DNA of 64,000 nt from CAVQMB01 sp963713445. GTDB taxonomy: Bacteria > Pseudomonadota > Gammaproteobacteria > Competibacterales > Competibacteraceae. Below, in pieces: positions 50,701 to 59,672 of this stretch. Position 1 is the stretch's first letter; each line of letters starts with the position of its first letter. The notes beneath the pieces were generated by a model. The model searched no databases. It was not told the DNA's origin and saw only the letters and a list, made by a program, of their open reading frames with translations. The stretch covers positions 1 through 64,000 of the forward strand of contig CAVQMB010000026.1 of NCBI GenBank assembly GCA_963713445.1, in the 5' to 3' direction. Position numbers and translations under genes: made by a program.

Positions 50701-51186
50701 ATGGCGACGGTTCTCGGCATGAAGCCGGTCATGGTCTACCGGTTTCTGCCCTTTACTATAGCGCTATTGGCCACGTTGTCGCTCACCGTGTGCTCGGACG
50801 CCCAGCCAACCGCGGTGGGTCTACACCAAGGCACCCTGTCGCCCTGCCGCAGTTCGCCCAATTGTGTATCCAGCACGACCCGGGACGCCGCGCACCGGAT
50901 TGCACCGATCGCCCTTTCAGGGGCGACCCGTGCAGGCCTGGAACAGATTGCGCGGGCTCGTCACGGCCCTGCCCCACACCACCATCGTTGCCGACCACAG
51001 CGACTATCTGCACGCTCTGTGCCGCAGCCACGTCTCAGCTTCGTCGCGGCTGTTCGCACCCCATATGACGCTACGCTACAGCCTGGCCGCGAGCCGGCTG
51101 CTGCGCCATCAGGGGGCCGTCCGATATCCGGGCCGCCAAGCGGTGCTACCAGCAGGTCGTGGTTCAGTTACCGTTATCCCGACTGA
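50701..51186 (+). pseudogene. DUF1499 lipoprotein, frameshifted
   Basis: The ATG at 50701 starts MATVLGMKPVMVYRFLPFTI and a lipoprotein-like signal ending ATLSLTVCSD. The DUF1499 start signature LSPCRSSPNCVSSTTRDAAH follows. Near 50955 the frame changes (ALPHTTIVADHSDYLHALCR is in the second frame), and near 51040 it changes back (SFVAAVRTPYDATLQP). The C-terminal SDIRAAKRCYQQVVVQLP is in a third frame. The family's usual order (LPNCVSS, DYLHAE, FVDDVEFR, SDxGxNR) can be traced across the frames. Either the gene is decayed or the sequence has errors. Confidence 0.65.
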
Positions 51187-51218
51187 AGCGCCCGGCTTTT
51201 TCAGGCCCGGGCGCTTCA
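51184..51218. terminator. bidirectional terminator
   Basis: Twelve-base-pair stem TGAAGCGCCCGG / CCGGGCGCTTCA with the loop CTTTTTCAGGC, between the convergent DUF1499 and glycine-zipper genes. The loop supplies T and A runs rather than the flank, but the stem is strong. Confidence 0.55.
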
Positions 51219-51225
51219 CCCAGGG

Positions 51226-51693
51226 TCAGTAAGTCACCCGGGTGGTGCCGTCAGCAGCGGTGATGACACGAACCCGGTCACCGGGCGCGAAGGCAGTGTC
51301 AGCAGCCTGGGTGACGGCCATGGTATGCCCGCTATCCAGGCGTACGGTAATTTCCAGACCCGGCTGCCGGGTGGCATTTTCCTCCGCTGCCGAACCGGCC
51401 AGGCCACCCAGTACGGCGCCGCCGACGGCGGCGGCGGCGGCGCCACGGCCACCGCCGATGGTGCTGCCGGCAATCCCGCCCAAGGCGGCCCCAGCGATGG
51501 TACCGACGCCGCTCTTGGTACCCTCGATCAATACATGGCGCACACTTTCGACGGTCCCGTACTGGACGTCCTGGGTCATGCGCGCTTGGTTACGGCTATA
51601 GACATTCCCCGACAAACTGGCCGGGCAGCCGGCCAGCACGAACACTGACATTGCCACGACCGCGACCAGCTGAATTCCCCGCATCAAACGCAT
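51226..51693 (-). CDS. glycine-zipper 2TM outer-membrane lipoprotein (SlyB/Pcp-like)
   Basis: A 155-residue lipoprotein. The ATG at 51693 has GAGGAG upstream and starts MRLMRGIQLVAVVAMSVFVL, followed by lipobox LAGC. The glycine zipper is GTIAGAALGGIAGSTIGGGR, then GAAAAAVGGAVLGGLAGSAA. The C-terminal beta region (LEITVRLDSGHTMAVTQAAD, then FAPGDRVRVITAAD) is typical of SlyB/Pcp-type proteins. Such proteins stabilise the outer membrane, and some are PhoP-regulated. No such site was recognised here. Confidence 0.85.
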   Translation of the reverse strand: MRLMRGIQLVAVVAMSVFVLAGCPASLSGNVYSRNQARMTQDVQYGTVESVRHVLIEGTKSGVGTIAGAALGGIAGSTIGGGRGAAAAAVGGAVLGGLAGSAAEENATRQPGLEITVRLDSGHTMAVTQAADTAFAPGDRVRVITAADGTTRVTY

Positions 51694-51768
51694 CGCTTGC
51701 TCCTCGTTACCTGAGATGGACCATTGCACACGTACCGGCAGTCGGCAGACTGCTGCTGACCACGACTT

Positions 51769-52083
51769 CTAAAGGATAAGCAAGTCACCACCGTCCAGGG
51801 CCAAAACCTTGACCCGCTGACCCAGCATGACGACCAGTCCGCCATTGCGGCAACGCCCATCCGTGGTGAACTCGAAGGTATACCGCCGCTCCAGCTGAAC
51901 CCGGCCGGACCCAGCCCGCTGCAGCCACATGCGGTCCAGGGCCACCGTGTCGTCAAGCAGCTGCACACCCTGATCCTCGCAGAAACGCACGCAGACATGA
52001 CGCGCCTGCTCCCGCACCCGCAGGCTATCCTGCCAGAACCACAAACCGGCGCCCAGCGCCAGCAACAACAGCAACGTCGTCAA
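51769..52083 (-). CDS. DUF3301 family protein
   Basis: A 104-residue protein with one N-terminal membrane helix (MTTLLLLLALGAGLWFWQDS). The family segment is REQARHVCVRFCEDQGVQLL, then DDTVALDRMWLQR and LERRYTFEFTTDG. It starts four bases inside the end of tsaB (ATGA overlap) and is the last gene of the mrcB-TPR-yoaA-tsaB operon. Function is unknown. Confidence 0.88.
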   Translation of the reverse strand: MTTLLLLLALGAGLWFWQDSLRVREQARHVCVRFCEDQGVQLLDDTVALDRMWLQRAGSGRVQLERRYTFEFTTDGRCRNGGLVVMLGQRVKVLALDGGDLLIL

Positions 52084-52781
52084 AATGCATTCGGCTCCGC
52101 CAGCGACTGTACCGGCCGTGCTGCCACTCGATTGCGCAGATAGACCGGCTCCAGGCGATCCGGCGCCTGGGCGATACCGGCATGGGCCGCGAGCACGGCG
52201 ACGTCCCTAGCATCAGGATAACATTGCGGCCATTGACTGACGACGGCCAGACGCGCAGTCAGCCTGTCCTGATAACGGCCCCAGCCGGTACCGATGCCGA
52301 TCCACCCGGCGCCGCCGGCCGACGGCACGGCCACCTCCGCGGGCGGAGCCACTTCATCAGCGACCAGCTGCTGCACCACCCCTTGAGCATCGACCTGGTA
52401 ACAGCCCCAGTAGACTTCGCCCATCCTGGCATCGATCGCCACCGCCAGCCGGCGGCCCCCGTGACGACGCCAACCGCCATGGGCCAGCGTCGCCAGCGTC
52501 GACACCGGCAACACCGGCAGGCCGGCCGCGAAGGCGATACCCTGGGCCACGCTGACACCGATCCGCACGCCGGTGAAAGCACCCGGGCCGCGGGTACAGG
52601 CGATCGCGTCGAGTGCCCGGACACTCAGCCCGGCATCCGCCAACGCCGCTTCACAATACGGCAGGATCAGCTCAGCGTGCTGACGCGGTGCGACCCGAAA
52701 ACGGCTGGCACGCACCTCGGTCCCGCACAGCACCGCAACGGAGCAAGCTTCGGTGGTGGTATCAAGCGCCAGCAGCTTCAT
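52080..52781 (-). CDS. tsaB: tRNA threonylcarbamoyladenosine biosynthesis protein TsaB
   Basis: Scaffold partner of TsaD and TsaE for t6A37 modification of ANN-decoding tRNAs. The 233-residue ASKHA-fold protein begins MKLLALDTTTEACSVAVLCG and has the interface helix RQHAELILPYCEAALADAGL and the conserved IACTRGPGAFTGVRIGVSVA. Length is typical. The start overlaps the yoaA stop by four bases. The yoaA-tsaB pairing is conserved in gammaproteobacteria. Confidence 0.94.
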   Translation of the reverse strand: MKLLALDTTTEACSVAVLCGTEVRASRFRVAPRQHAELILPYCEAALADAGLSVRALDAIACTRGPGAFTGVRIGVSVAQGIAFAAGLPVLPVSTLATLAHGGWRRHGGRRLAVAIDARMGEVYWGCYQVDAQGVVQQLVADEVAPPAEVAVPSAGGAGWIGIGTGWGRYQDRLTARLAVVSQWPQCYPDARDVAVLAAHAGIAQAPDRLEPVYLRNRVAARPVQSLAEPNAF

Positions 52782-54694
52782 AGCGAGACCTCGGCCGGTG
52801 TCGCGAAGAAGTCTGTCACCTGCGTCAGACTGCGGGTACGCGCCATGGGCGGAAGGCTGGCCAGGAAAATGCGTCCATAGGCCCGGGTGAGCAGCCGGGG
52901 GTCGGCCAGCATGAGCACGCCACGGTCATGGACGTCGCGGATCAGCCTGCCGACACCCTGCTTCAGCGTAATCACCGCCTGAGGCAGCTGGAAATCCATG
53001 AACGGATTGCCGCCACGGCGCCGCAGGGCCTCGCTGCGGGCCTGAGTGACGGGATCACCGGGCGCAGCGAACGGCAGCTTGGCGATAATCACACACGACA
53101 ACGCCTCGCCGCGCACATCGACCCCCTCCCAGAAACTGGCCGTGCCCAGCAACACGGCATTGCCCAAGGCGCGGAACCGTTCCAGCAAGGTGTTCTTGGG
53201 CAGACTGCCCTGAACCAGCAACGGGTACTGGATGCGCTGCTCCAGATAGCGCGCTGCCTCCCGCAGTGCCTGATGGCTGGTGAAAAGGATGAATGCCCGG
53301 CCCCGGCTGGCCGTCAGCACCGGTAGCGCGGCCTCCAGCAGCGCCTCGTTATAACCCGCTGCGGTAGGCTCGGGCAGACCCTTGGGATGATACAGCAACG
53401 CATTGCGCGCATAGTCAAACGGGCTCTCCAGTCGTAACGTGGTTGCTTCCGCAAGCCCGAGGCGGCGGCTGAAATGGCCAAAGTCATCACCCACGGCCAG
53501 GGTTGCCGAGGTGAAGATCCAGGCACTGCGGTACTGGCTCATACGCTGGCGAAACACGCTGCTCACATCCAACGGTGTCAGATACAAGGTGAAGCCGCGG
53601 GACCGTGTCTCCAGCCAGTAGACACAATCCTCGTCAGGCACATCGAGGAACCGCTGCAGGCGCGCCTGCAGCGTCTGGCAGCGGCTCAGGCAGTTTGCCA
53701 GACCGGATCCCCGCTGGGCGCCCTCTTCGAGCGCCTGTGTCAGGGCCTTGAGACCTTCTGCCAGCCGACTGCAGGCACTAGCGACCAGCGGCGCCTCGGC
53801 CAGTTCCGGCCAGCTGGCACGCCCCGGCTGCTGGCCCAGGGTTCGACCCAGGGCATCAGCCATCGTGAGTAGTGCTTCGGCGCGTTCTGCAAGCTCGGTG
53901 AAATCGGCCGCCTCGCGCTCCTGCTCCTCAAGACAATCCCGGACCAGCTCATGCAACTGATTACTGCTCAAGGCCAGGCCGAAGAACTGGCCGGCTATAT
54001 CGGGCAACTGATGCGCTTCATCAATGATCAAGGCATCCGCTCCCGGCAGCACCTCGCCAAAGCCTTCCTCCTTGAGCGCCAGATCGGCACACAACAGGTG
54101 GTGGTTGACCACCACCACGTCGGCCTCAACCGCCTCACGGCGCGCCTTGAACACCAGACAATCCTGAAACCTGGGGCAATTCTGGCCCAGACAGTTATCG
54201 CCGGTCGACGTCACCCGCGGCCACAGCGGTGAATCTTCGGGCACCTCGGTGACCTCGGCGATATCGCCGCTGCGGGTGCGGCGCGCCCAATCGCTGATCA
54301 GGCTGAGCTGTCCGGCTTGAGCGCGGTTAAGACGGCCGAACTCGGCCTGCTCCAGCCGGTAGCGGCACAAATAGTTGGCGCGCCCCTTGAGTAGTGCGCT
54401 ACGCAGTGGTAAGGCCAGCGCCGCCTGAACCAGCGGCAAATCCTTGTGGAACAGTTGCTCCTGCAGATTACGGGTACCGGTGGAGACAATGACTTTTTGC
54501 CCTGACAGCAGCGCCGGCACCAGGTAGGCAAAGGTCTTGCCCGTGCCGGTGCCGGCCTCGGCAATCAATACACCAGCGCTAGCCAGACTGGTACTGACCG
54601 CCTGCGCCAGCTGCTGCTGCTGGGGTCGCGGTGCGAAGCCCTCGATGTGCTGCGCCAGCGGCCCTTGCGGCCCCAGCAGAGCGGCGGCATCCAT
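52778..54694 (-). CDS. yoaA: YoaA-type DinG-family ATP-dependent DNA helicase
   Basis: XPD-like superfamily 2 helicase of 638 residues that repairs replication forks and, in E. coli, works with HolC. Walker A is LIAEAGTGTGKTFAYLVPAL. The four Fe-S cysteines are in NYLCRYRLEQ and CLGQNCPRFQDCLVFKARRE. The DEAH box is DALIIDEAHQLPDIAG. C-terminal helicase motifs are RAFILFTSHQALREAARYLE and GTASFWEGVDVRGEALS, then QGVGRLIRD. It is intact over 1.9 kb and lies 18 bases after the TPR lipoprotein gene. Confidence 0.92.
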   Translation of the reverse strand: MDAAALLGPQGPLAQHIEGFAPRPQQQQLAQAVSTSLASAGVLIAEAGTGTGKTFAYLVPALLSGQKVIVSTGTRNLQEQLFHKDLPLVQAALALPLRSALLKGRANYLCRYRLEQAEFGRLNRAQAGQLSLISDWARRTRSGDIAEVTEVPEDSPLWPRVTSTGDNCLGQNCPRFQDCLVFKARREAVEADVVVVNHHLLCADLALKEEGFGEVLPGADALIIDEAHQLPDIAGQFFGLALSSNQLHELVRDCLEEQEREAADFTELAERAEALLTMADALGRTLGQQPGRASWPELAEAPLVASACSRLAEGLKALTQALEEGAQRGSGLANCLSRCQTLQARLQRFLDVPDEDCVYWLETRSRGFTLYLTPLDVSSVFRQRMSQYRSAWIFTSATLAVGDDFGHFSRRLGLAEATTLRLESPFDYARNALLYHPKGLPEPTAAGYNEALLEAALPVLTASRGRAFILFTSHQALREAARYLEQRIQYPLLVQGSLPKNTLLERFRALGNAVLLGTASFWEGVDVRGEALSCVIIAKLPFAAPGDPVTQARSEALRRRGGNPFMDFQLPQAVITLKQGVGRLIRDVHDRGVLMLADPRLLTRAYGRIFLASLPPMARTRSLTQVTDFFATPAEVSL

Positions 54695-54712
54695 GTCGAC
54701 CAGGCCAGGGTA

Positions 54713-55379
54713 TTACTGTTGCTCGATCTGGGTGGCCTTGGCAGTGGCAGCGGCAGCACCAGCCTGGTCACCGGCGGCCTGGCGGGCTGCGGCGATCATG
54801 CGCCAGTTACGCGCCTTGAGCGAGGTATTGCCGCCAGCCAGGCTGTTGGACTTGTCGAACATGGCCGCAGCCTGTGAGTACTTGCCCTGATGCAGCCTGA
54901 TCTGGCCGAGGTCATGCCAGATCGTCGGATTACCGGGCTCAATCCGCAGCGCCCGCTCCAGCGACGCCGCAGCCTTGTCCAGATCACCGCTGCCCACCGA
55001 ATTGGCAGCATTGTCCAGCAGTGCCACCACCGCCTTGTTCTCGCCGCTGGCCGGCGCGCTCTGCTGCGGCGCTCGCGAGCGGGCATTGGCCGAGTTCGAC
55101 CCGGCACCTTTCGAGCCTACCGTTACCGGCACCCGCGGAACCCGGCTGCCCCGCACCATTGGGGGGCGTCTGCGGGCCTACGGGTTTAGCGTTGAACGAG
55201 CCGGATGGCTTGAGCGGCGTCACCTGGACCGGCGGATGGGCCGGCTTCGGCGGCGTCTGATTGCGATACACGCTGCGGTCGACCACGGGCGCCTGCACGT
55301 AAGGGTTGGGCGAGATACAACCGCCCAGCGCCGCAGCCCCCAGCGCTACGAGTGTTACCCGGATACCGTTGTTTTTCAT
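54713..55379 (-). CDS. TPR lipoprotein (one-base frameshift)
   Basis: The first half from ATG 55379 (MKNNGIRVTLVALGAAALGG, lipobox ending GGC) encodes an acylated N-terminus and a proline-rich linker. The second half is in another frame and contains a tetratricopeptide pair (SGDLDKAAASLERALRIEPG, then NPTIWHDLGQIRLHQGKYSQ). Removing one base near 55117 joins GAGNG to SKGAGSNSANARSR and gives 221 residues. The ATG overlaps the mrcB stop by four bases, so it is the second gene of the mrcB operon, and a role in tuning PBP1b or envelope assembly is a reasonable inference. A sequence error is likely. Confidence 0.75.
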
Positions 55380-57796
55380 TGCAACAACCTTCTGAAGAAC
55401 GCGCTTATGGAGTCATCCCCACCATTGCCCTGCCCGCCAGCGGCTCCCTGGCCCGCCGGAGCACCGGCATACTGGCTACTGCAGGGTGCCCACTGAGTGG
55501 GCGCCGAACCGGCGATAAAGGGCACCATAGCGGCACCCGCACAACTGCTGTCTGCCAGCTCATCGGTACTGGGATCAACCAGCACCTGCTGGATATCGGA
55601 TGGGACGGCAGGATCAAGCGGCTGCAACGGCAGGTGTTTCATGATCGCCAGCCACACCGGAAGCGCCCCGCTGGCCCCGGTCAGCTTGGTCGGTTTGTTG
55701 TCGTCGCGCCCGACCCAGACCACCGTCAACAGATTGCCGCTAAAACCGGAAAACCAGCTGTCGCGGTAGTTGTCAGTGGTCCCGGTTTTGCCAGCGATGT
55801 GCATGTCCGGCAACGCGCGGTCGACCGCACGGCCGGTGCCGTTGGTCACCACCCGCTGCATGGCCCGGGTAATCAGATATTCCGGACCGGGGTTGATCAC
55901 CTTGTGTAGCTGCAGCTCGTAGAGCCGCGGCAAAGGCTGCCCGCTGGCCGTCGTGACCTCGGTAATCGCCCGCAGCGGCACCCGGTAACCACCGCTCGCA
56001 AACGAGCTATAGAGGCTGGCGATATCGTATGGCGATACCCCCACAGCTCCCAACAACAGCGACGGATAGGGTTTCAGGTCGACGCCGTCCAGCCCCAGCT
56101 TCTTGAGCGTCTTGATGACATTATTGAGCCCCAGATCAAGTCCCAGCCGTGAGGTCGCCACGTTGTAGGAATGTGCCAGCGCGTCCTCCAGCGGCACCTC
56201 GCCATGATAGCGCCGGCTGTAGTTGTGCGGCTCCCAGACTTTACCATCGGGCGCCGTATAAACCAGTTTGTCATCGTCCAGCAGCGTCGTGAGGGTGTAG
56301 TGCTTAGGACGTTCCAGCGCGGTCAGGTAAATCGCCGGTTTCAGCAGTGATCCGGCGGAACGCTGGATGTCTAGGGCTCGATTATAGCCTTTCAGCCGCG
56401 GGTCGCGACCACCCACCACCGCCCGCACCTCGCCGGTCTGACTGTCCACCACGACGGCACCGACCTGCAATGCATCGGCTGGCAGTTTCTTTTCCTTATC
56501 CAGTTTAGGCAGTTCCTGCTCGACCGCCTTATCAGCTACCGCCTGAACCTCAGGATCGAGCGTGGTAAAAACGCGCAACCCCTCGTCGGTCAGGTCCTGC
56601 TGACGATAATTTTTCAGCAACTGACGCTGGACCAGGTCGACGAACGCCGGATACCGCTCATGCACCCGCGGTGGTTTGGCGGTCACTTCGAGCGGATTCT
56701 GCTTGGCGATATCGGCATCATGCCGACTGATCAGATGCTGGCTCACCATGATATCAAGCACGGTATTGCGGCGGGACTTGGCACGCTCGGGGTAGCGCCG
56801 TGGATTGTAGTACGAAGGCGCCTGCACCATGCCGACCAGGAGAGCGACCTGCGGCAGATCCAGTTCCTTCAGATTCCGGTCGAAGTAGAATCGGGCGGCC
56901 AGTGCAAACCCATGGATCGAATGATTGCCGTTCTGACCGAGATAAACCTCGTTGGAATAAGCCTCCAGGATCTGGTCCTTGGTATAGCGCTGTTCCAGCA
57001 ACACGGCCATCAGAATCTCCTTCAGTTTGCGGCTGATGGTCCGCTTGTCGGTCAGAAAGAAGTTCTTGACCAGCTGCTGGGTCAGTGTGCTGCCACCCTG
57101 GACGATGTGACCGGCCCGGATATCCACCCACAGCGCCCGCAGCATGCCCTTGATGTCGATGCCGATGTTACTGTAATACGTGCGGTCCTCGACGGCTATC
57201 AAGGTATCCACCAGCACCGGCGGCAGATCCTTGAACCGAACCAGGATGCGGTCATCGCCGCTGGCTGGATAGATCGCCGCAATCTCGGTCGGCTGCAGTC
57301 GTATCAGCGCCGGTTCCGGCTTGCCGTCCAGGCTTTTCAGCACCTTCAGCGTGTCACCGGAAAAGCGTACTTTGATCTTGCGGGCCGGCTCCTCGCCGTC
57401 CCAGAATTTGAAGTCCCGTGTGTAGATAACGAAGCTGTCACCGTCATGATCATAGCTACCGGGCTTGCTGGGATCCGACGATTTGCGGTACGGCAGCAGC
57501 CCCAGTTCTTCCTTGAGGTCGGCCGGGCTCAAATGCTCGCCAGCGAACAGTTGCAGCGGTCGCGCATACACCCGCGCCGGAAGCGCCCAACGCCGGCCGG
57601 CGAATTTTTCCTGGATCACCTGGTCCAGTTTGGCCATGTAGACCGCTAATGCAAGCCCGCCGACAATGCCGATGCCGAGCGACAGCGTGAAGAAGAGCCC
57701 CAGCAACCGGCGCCCCAGACCGCGTCCCGGCGTAGCTTCAGGACTACGCCGCTGGCGGTGCCGGCGCCGCCCCTTTAGAGAAGAGGATTTGGCCAT
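55376..57796 (-). CDS. mrcB: bifunctional penicillin-binding protein 1b
   Basis: Polymerises lipid II and cross-links peptidoglycan in the periplasm. The 806-residue protein has a cytoplasmic basic tail, one membrane helix (GLFFTLSLGIGIVGGLALAV), a UB2H-like domain, the GT51 domain (LIAVEDRTYYSNIGIDIKGM, GGSTLTQQLVKNFFLTDKRT) and the transpeptidase domain. The catalytic serine is in QRSAGSLLKPAIYL, the SxN motif in AHSYNVATSRL, and KTGTTDNYRDSW is complete. The C-terminal tail is glycine-rich. The gene heads an overlapping operon and diverges from tamA. Confidence 0.95.
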   Translation of the reverse strand: MAKSSSLKGRRRHRQRRSPEATPGRGLGRRLLGLFFTLSLGIGIVGGLALAVYMAKLDQVIQEKFAGRRWALPARVYARPLQLFAGEHLSPADLKEELGLLPYRKSSDPSKPGSYDHDGDSFVIYTRDFKFWDGEEPARKIKVRFSGDTLKVLKSLDGKPEPALIRLQPTEIAAIYPASGDDRILVRFKDLPPVLVDTLIAVEDRTYYSNIGIDIKGMLRALWVDIRAGHIVQGGSTLTQQLVKNFFLTDKRTISRKLKEILMAVLLEQRYTKDQILEAYSNEVYLGQNGNHSIHGFALAARFYFDRNLKELDLPQVALLVGMVQAPSYYNPRRYPERAKSRRNTVLDIMVSQHLISRHDADIAKQNPLEVTAKPPRVHERYPAFVDLVQRQLLKNYRQQDLTDEGLRVFTTLDPEVQAVADKAVEQELPKLDKEKKLPADALQVGAVVVDSQTGEVRAVVGGRDPRLKGYNRALDIQRSAGSLLKPAIYLTALERPKHYTLTTLLDDDKLVYTAPDGKVWEPHNYSRRYHGEVPLEDALAHSYNVATSRLGLDLGLNNVIKTLKKLGLDGVDLKPYPSLLLGAVGVSPYDIASLYSSFASGGYRVPLRAITEVTTASGQPLPRLYELQLHKVINPGPEYLITRAMQRVVTNGTGRAVDRALPDMHIAGKTGTTDNYRDSWFSGFSGNLLTVVWVGRDDNKPTKLTGASGALPVWLAIMKHLPLQPLDPAVPSDIQQVLVDPSTDELADSSCAGAAMVPFIAGSAPTQWAPCSSQYAGAPAGQGAAGGQGNGGDDSISAFFRRLLQ

Positions 57797-57849
57797 CGAA
57801 TTTGGAGTGGGAATGACTTCCGATTGGACTGAGTTAAGATAGCATTCTA

Positions 57850-59664
57850 ATGAAGACCCTCGCCGCCACCAACCTCAAGATCCGGCAGGCACGTCGATGC
57901 GGTCATATGACTGCGCAGGCGTTGATCTGGTTCATCCTCATTGCGTTTCAGCTGGCAGTGCCCGTCACCGCGCGGGCGGCCAAGCCGGGGCTGAGCGTCA
58001 CGGTGCGAGGAATCAACGGTGCCCTCAAGGCTAACGCAATGGCGTTCCTGCAGATTGCACAACTGGCCAAATCGGACCAGCCGTTGCCCGGCCCAGCCCG
58101 AATCCGCTACCTGCATCAGCAAGCCGGGCATGAAATCAAGCAGGCCCTGCAGCCGTTCGGCTACTATCAGCCTACCATCGATAGCTCGTTGAAGCAGACT
58201 CCGGCCGGTGGCTGGCAGGCAGTCTACACCATTGCGCACGGGCCCGCGTTACCGATCGGCAAGATTGACATCCGCGTGGTCGGACCGGGCAAAGACGACC
58301 CCACGTTTCGCAAGATCATCACCAACACTCCCATAAAGAAGGGCCAAACGCTCAATCAGCAGGCTTACGACAAGCTGAAGTCGGCCCTGCAATCGGCAGC
58401 GACCGAGCGGGGTTACTTCGATGCCCATATGCTGGTGAACCGGATTGTGATCGATCTGCAAAACTACCAGGCGACGGTAATCGTCCACTATGACACCGGC
58501 GAACGTTATCGGCTTGGCAAGGTCACTTTCACTAAGTCGCCACTGTGGCCGAAACTGCTGCAGCGTTACGTCACTTTTCACCCGGGCGATCCCTACGACG
58601 CCGCCGAACTGCTGAAATTGCAAAGCGACCTTCTAAGTAGCGATTATTTCGATCAGGTCACCATCGACGCACCGCCCAACAAAGCGGTCAAGCATGTCAT
58701 TCCGGTGACGGTTGAACTGTCCATGCGCAAGCGCAGCAAGTATACCTTCGGGCTGGGCTATGCCACCGACACCGGGATCCACGGACGCGCCGATTTCAAG
58801 CGCCGCTGGGTCAACAAACGCGGCCATTCGTTCGATGTGCAACTGGCCGCATCCCAGATCAAGGGTACCCTGGGCTTCGCCTACAGCATTCCGGGCAAAA
58901 AGCCGCAGACCGACGCCTACAAGATCCGCTTCACAGTGGCCCGCGAAAACTCCAGCAACAAGGACTACCTCAACGCCGATCTGGGATTCACAAAACAGTA
59001 TTTCAGCCACGGCTGGACCAAACTTTACAACCTCGATTACCTGTGGGAGCGGTTCAACCCCGGCACCGGCAACCGGAACACGACACTTCTGATCCCGGAC
59101 GTCAACTGGTCACGGGTCGACGCCGACAACCGACTCGACGTCAGCGACGGCAGCTCGCTGACGCTGGACGCCAAGGCCGCCGCCAAGCCACTGTTGTCCT
59201 CGCTGTCGTTTGTGCAGCTCAGCGTACACTACAAATGGATCCACTCATTCAACTCCCGCAACCGATTGATCCTGCGCACGGCGGCGGGCGGTACCCTGCT
59301 CAATAATGCCGATTTCGATCAGTTCCCGACTTCGCTGCGGTTCTTTGCCGGCGGTGACAATAGCGTACGCGGCTATGCCCTCGACAGTATCGGCCCGGTC
59401 GACAGTCAGGGTAATGTGGTGGGGGGAAAACGTCTGCTAGTGGGTAGCATCGAATACGACTACCGGATCTTCGGCCGCTGGAGTGTGGCGGCTTTCGTCG
59501 ACAGCGGCGATGCCTTCGACACCAGCCCCAGCTTCAAAACCGGCGCCGGCGTCGGTCTGCGCTGGCGCTCACCGGTAGGCCCCATAAGAATCGACCTGGC
59601 ACACGGGTTCGAGAAACCGGGCGACCCGTTCCGCATCCATTTCAGCATTGGCCCTGAGCTCTGA
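57850..59664 (+). CDS. tamA: translocation and assembly module protein TamA
   Basis: An Omp85-family outer-membrane barrel of 604 residues that helps insert autotransporters and other proteins. The signal segment is LIWFILIAFQLAVPVTARAA. Three POTRA domains follow (for example LPIGKIDIRVVGPGKDDPTF and YRLGKVTFTKSPLWPKLLQR). The 16-strand barrel includes KYTFGLGYATDTGIHGRADF and the lid-loop motif RFFAGGDNSVRGYALDSIGP (V-R-G-Y). The last strand is RIHFSIGPEL. tamB starts eight bases later. Confidence 0.93.
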   Translation: MKTLAATNLKIRQARRCGHMTAQALIWFILIAFQLAVPVTARAAKPGLSVTVRGINGALKANAMAFLQIAQLAKSDQPLPGPARIRYLHQQAGHEIKQALQPFGYYQPTIDSSLKQTPAGGWQAVYTIAHGPALPIGKIDIRVVGPGKDDPTFRKIITNTPIKKGQTLNQQAYDKLKSALQSAATERGYFDAHMLVNRIVIDLQNYQATVIVHYDTGERYRLGKVTFTKSPLWPKLLQRYVTFHPGDPYDAAELLKLQSDLLSSDYFDQVTIDAPPNKAVKHVIPVTVELSMRKRSKYTFGLGYATDTGIHGRADFKRRWVNKRGHSFDVQLAASQIKGTLGFAYSIPGKKPQTDAYKIRFTVARENSSNKDYLNADLGFTKQYFSHGWTKLYNLDYLWERFNPGTGNRNTTLLIPDVNWSRVDADNRLDVSDGSSLTLDAKAAAKPLLSSLSFVQLSVHYKWIHSFNSRNRLILRTAAGGTLLNNADFDQFPTSLRFFAGGDNSVRGYALDSIGPVDSQGNVVGGKRLLVGSIEYDYRIFGRWSVAAFVDSGDAFDTSPSFKTGAGVGLRWRSPVGPIRIDLAHGFEKPGDPFRIHFSIGPEL

Positions 59665-59672
59665 GACGCCCT

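Noticed and set aside
56660..57649. 329-codon plus-strand frame opposite mrcB
   Set aside because: Shadow of the PBP1b coding strand, which carries all GT51 and transpeptidase motifs.
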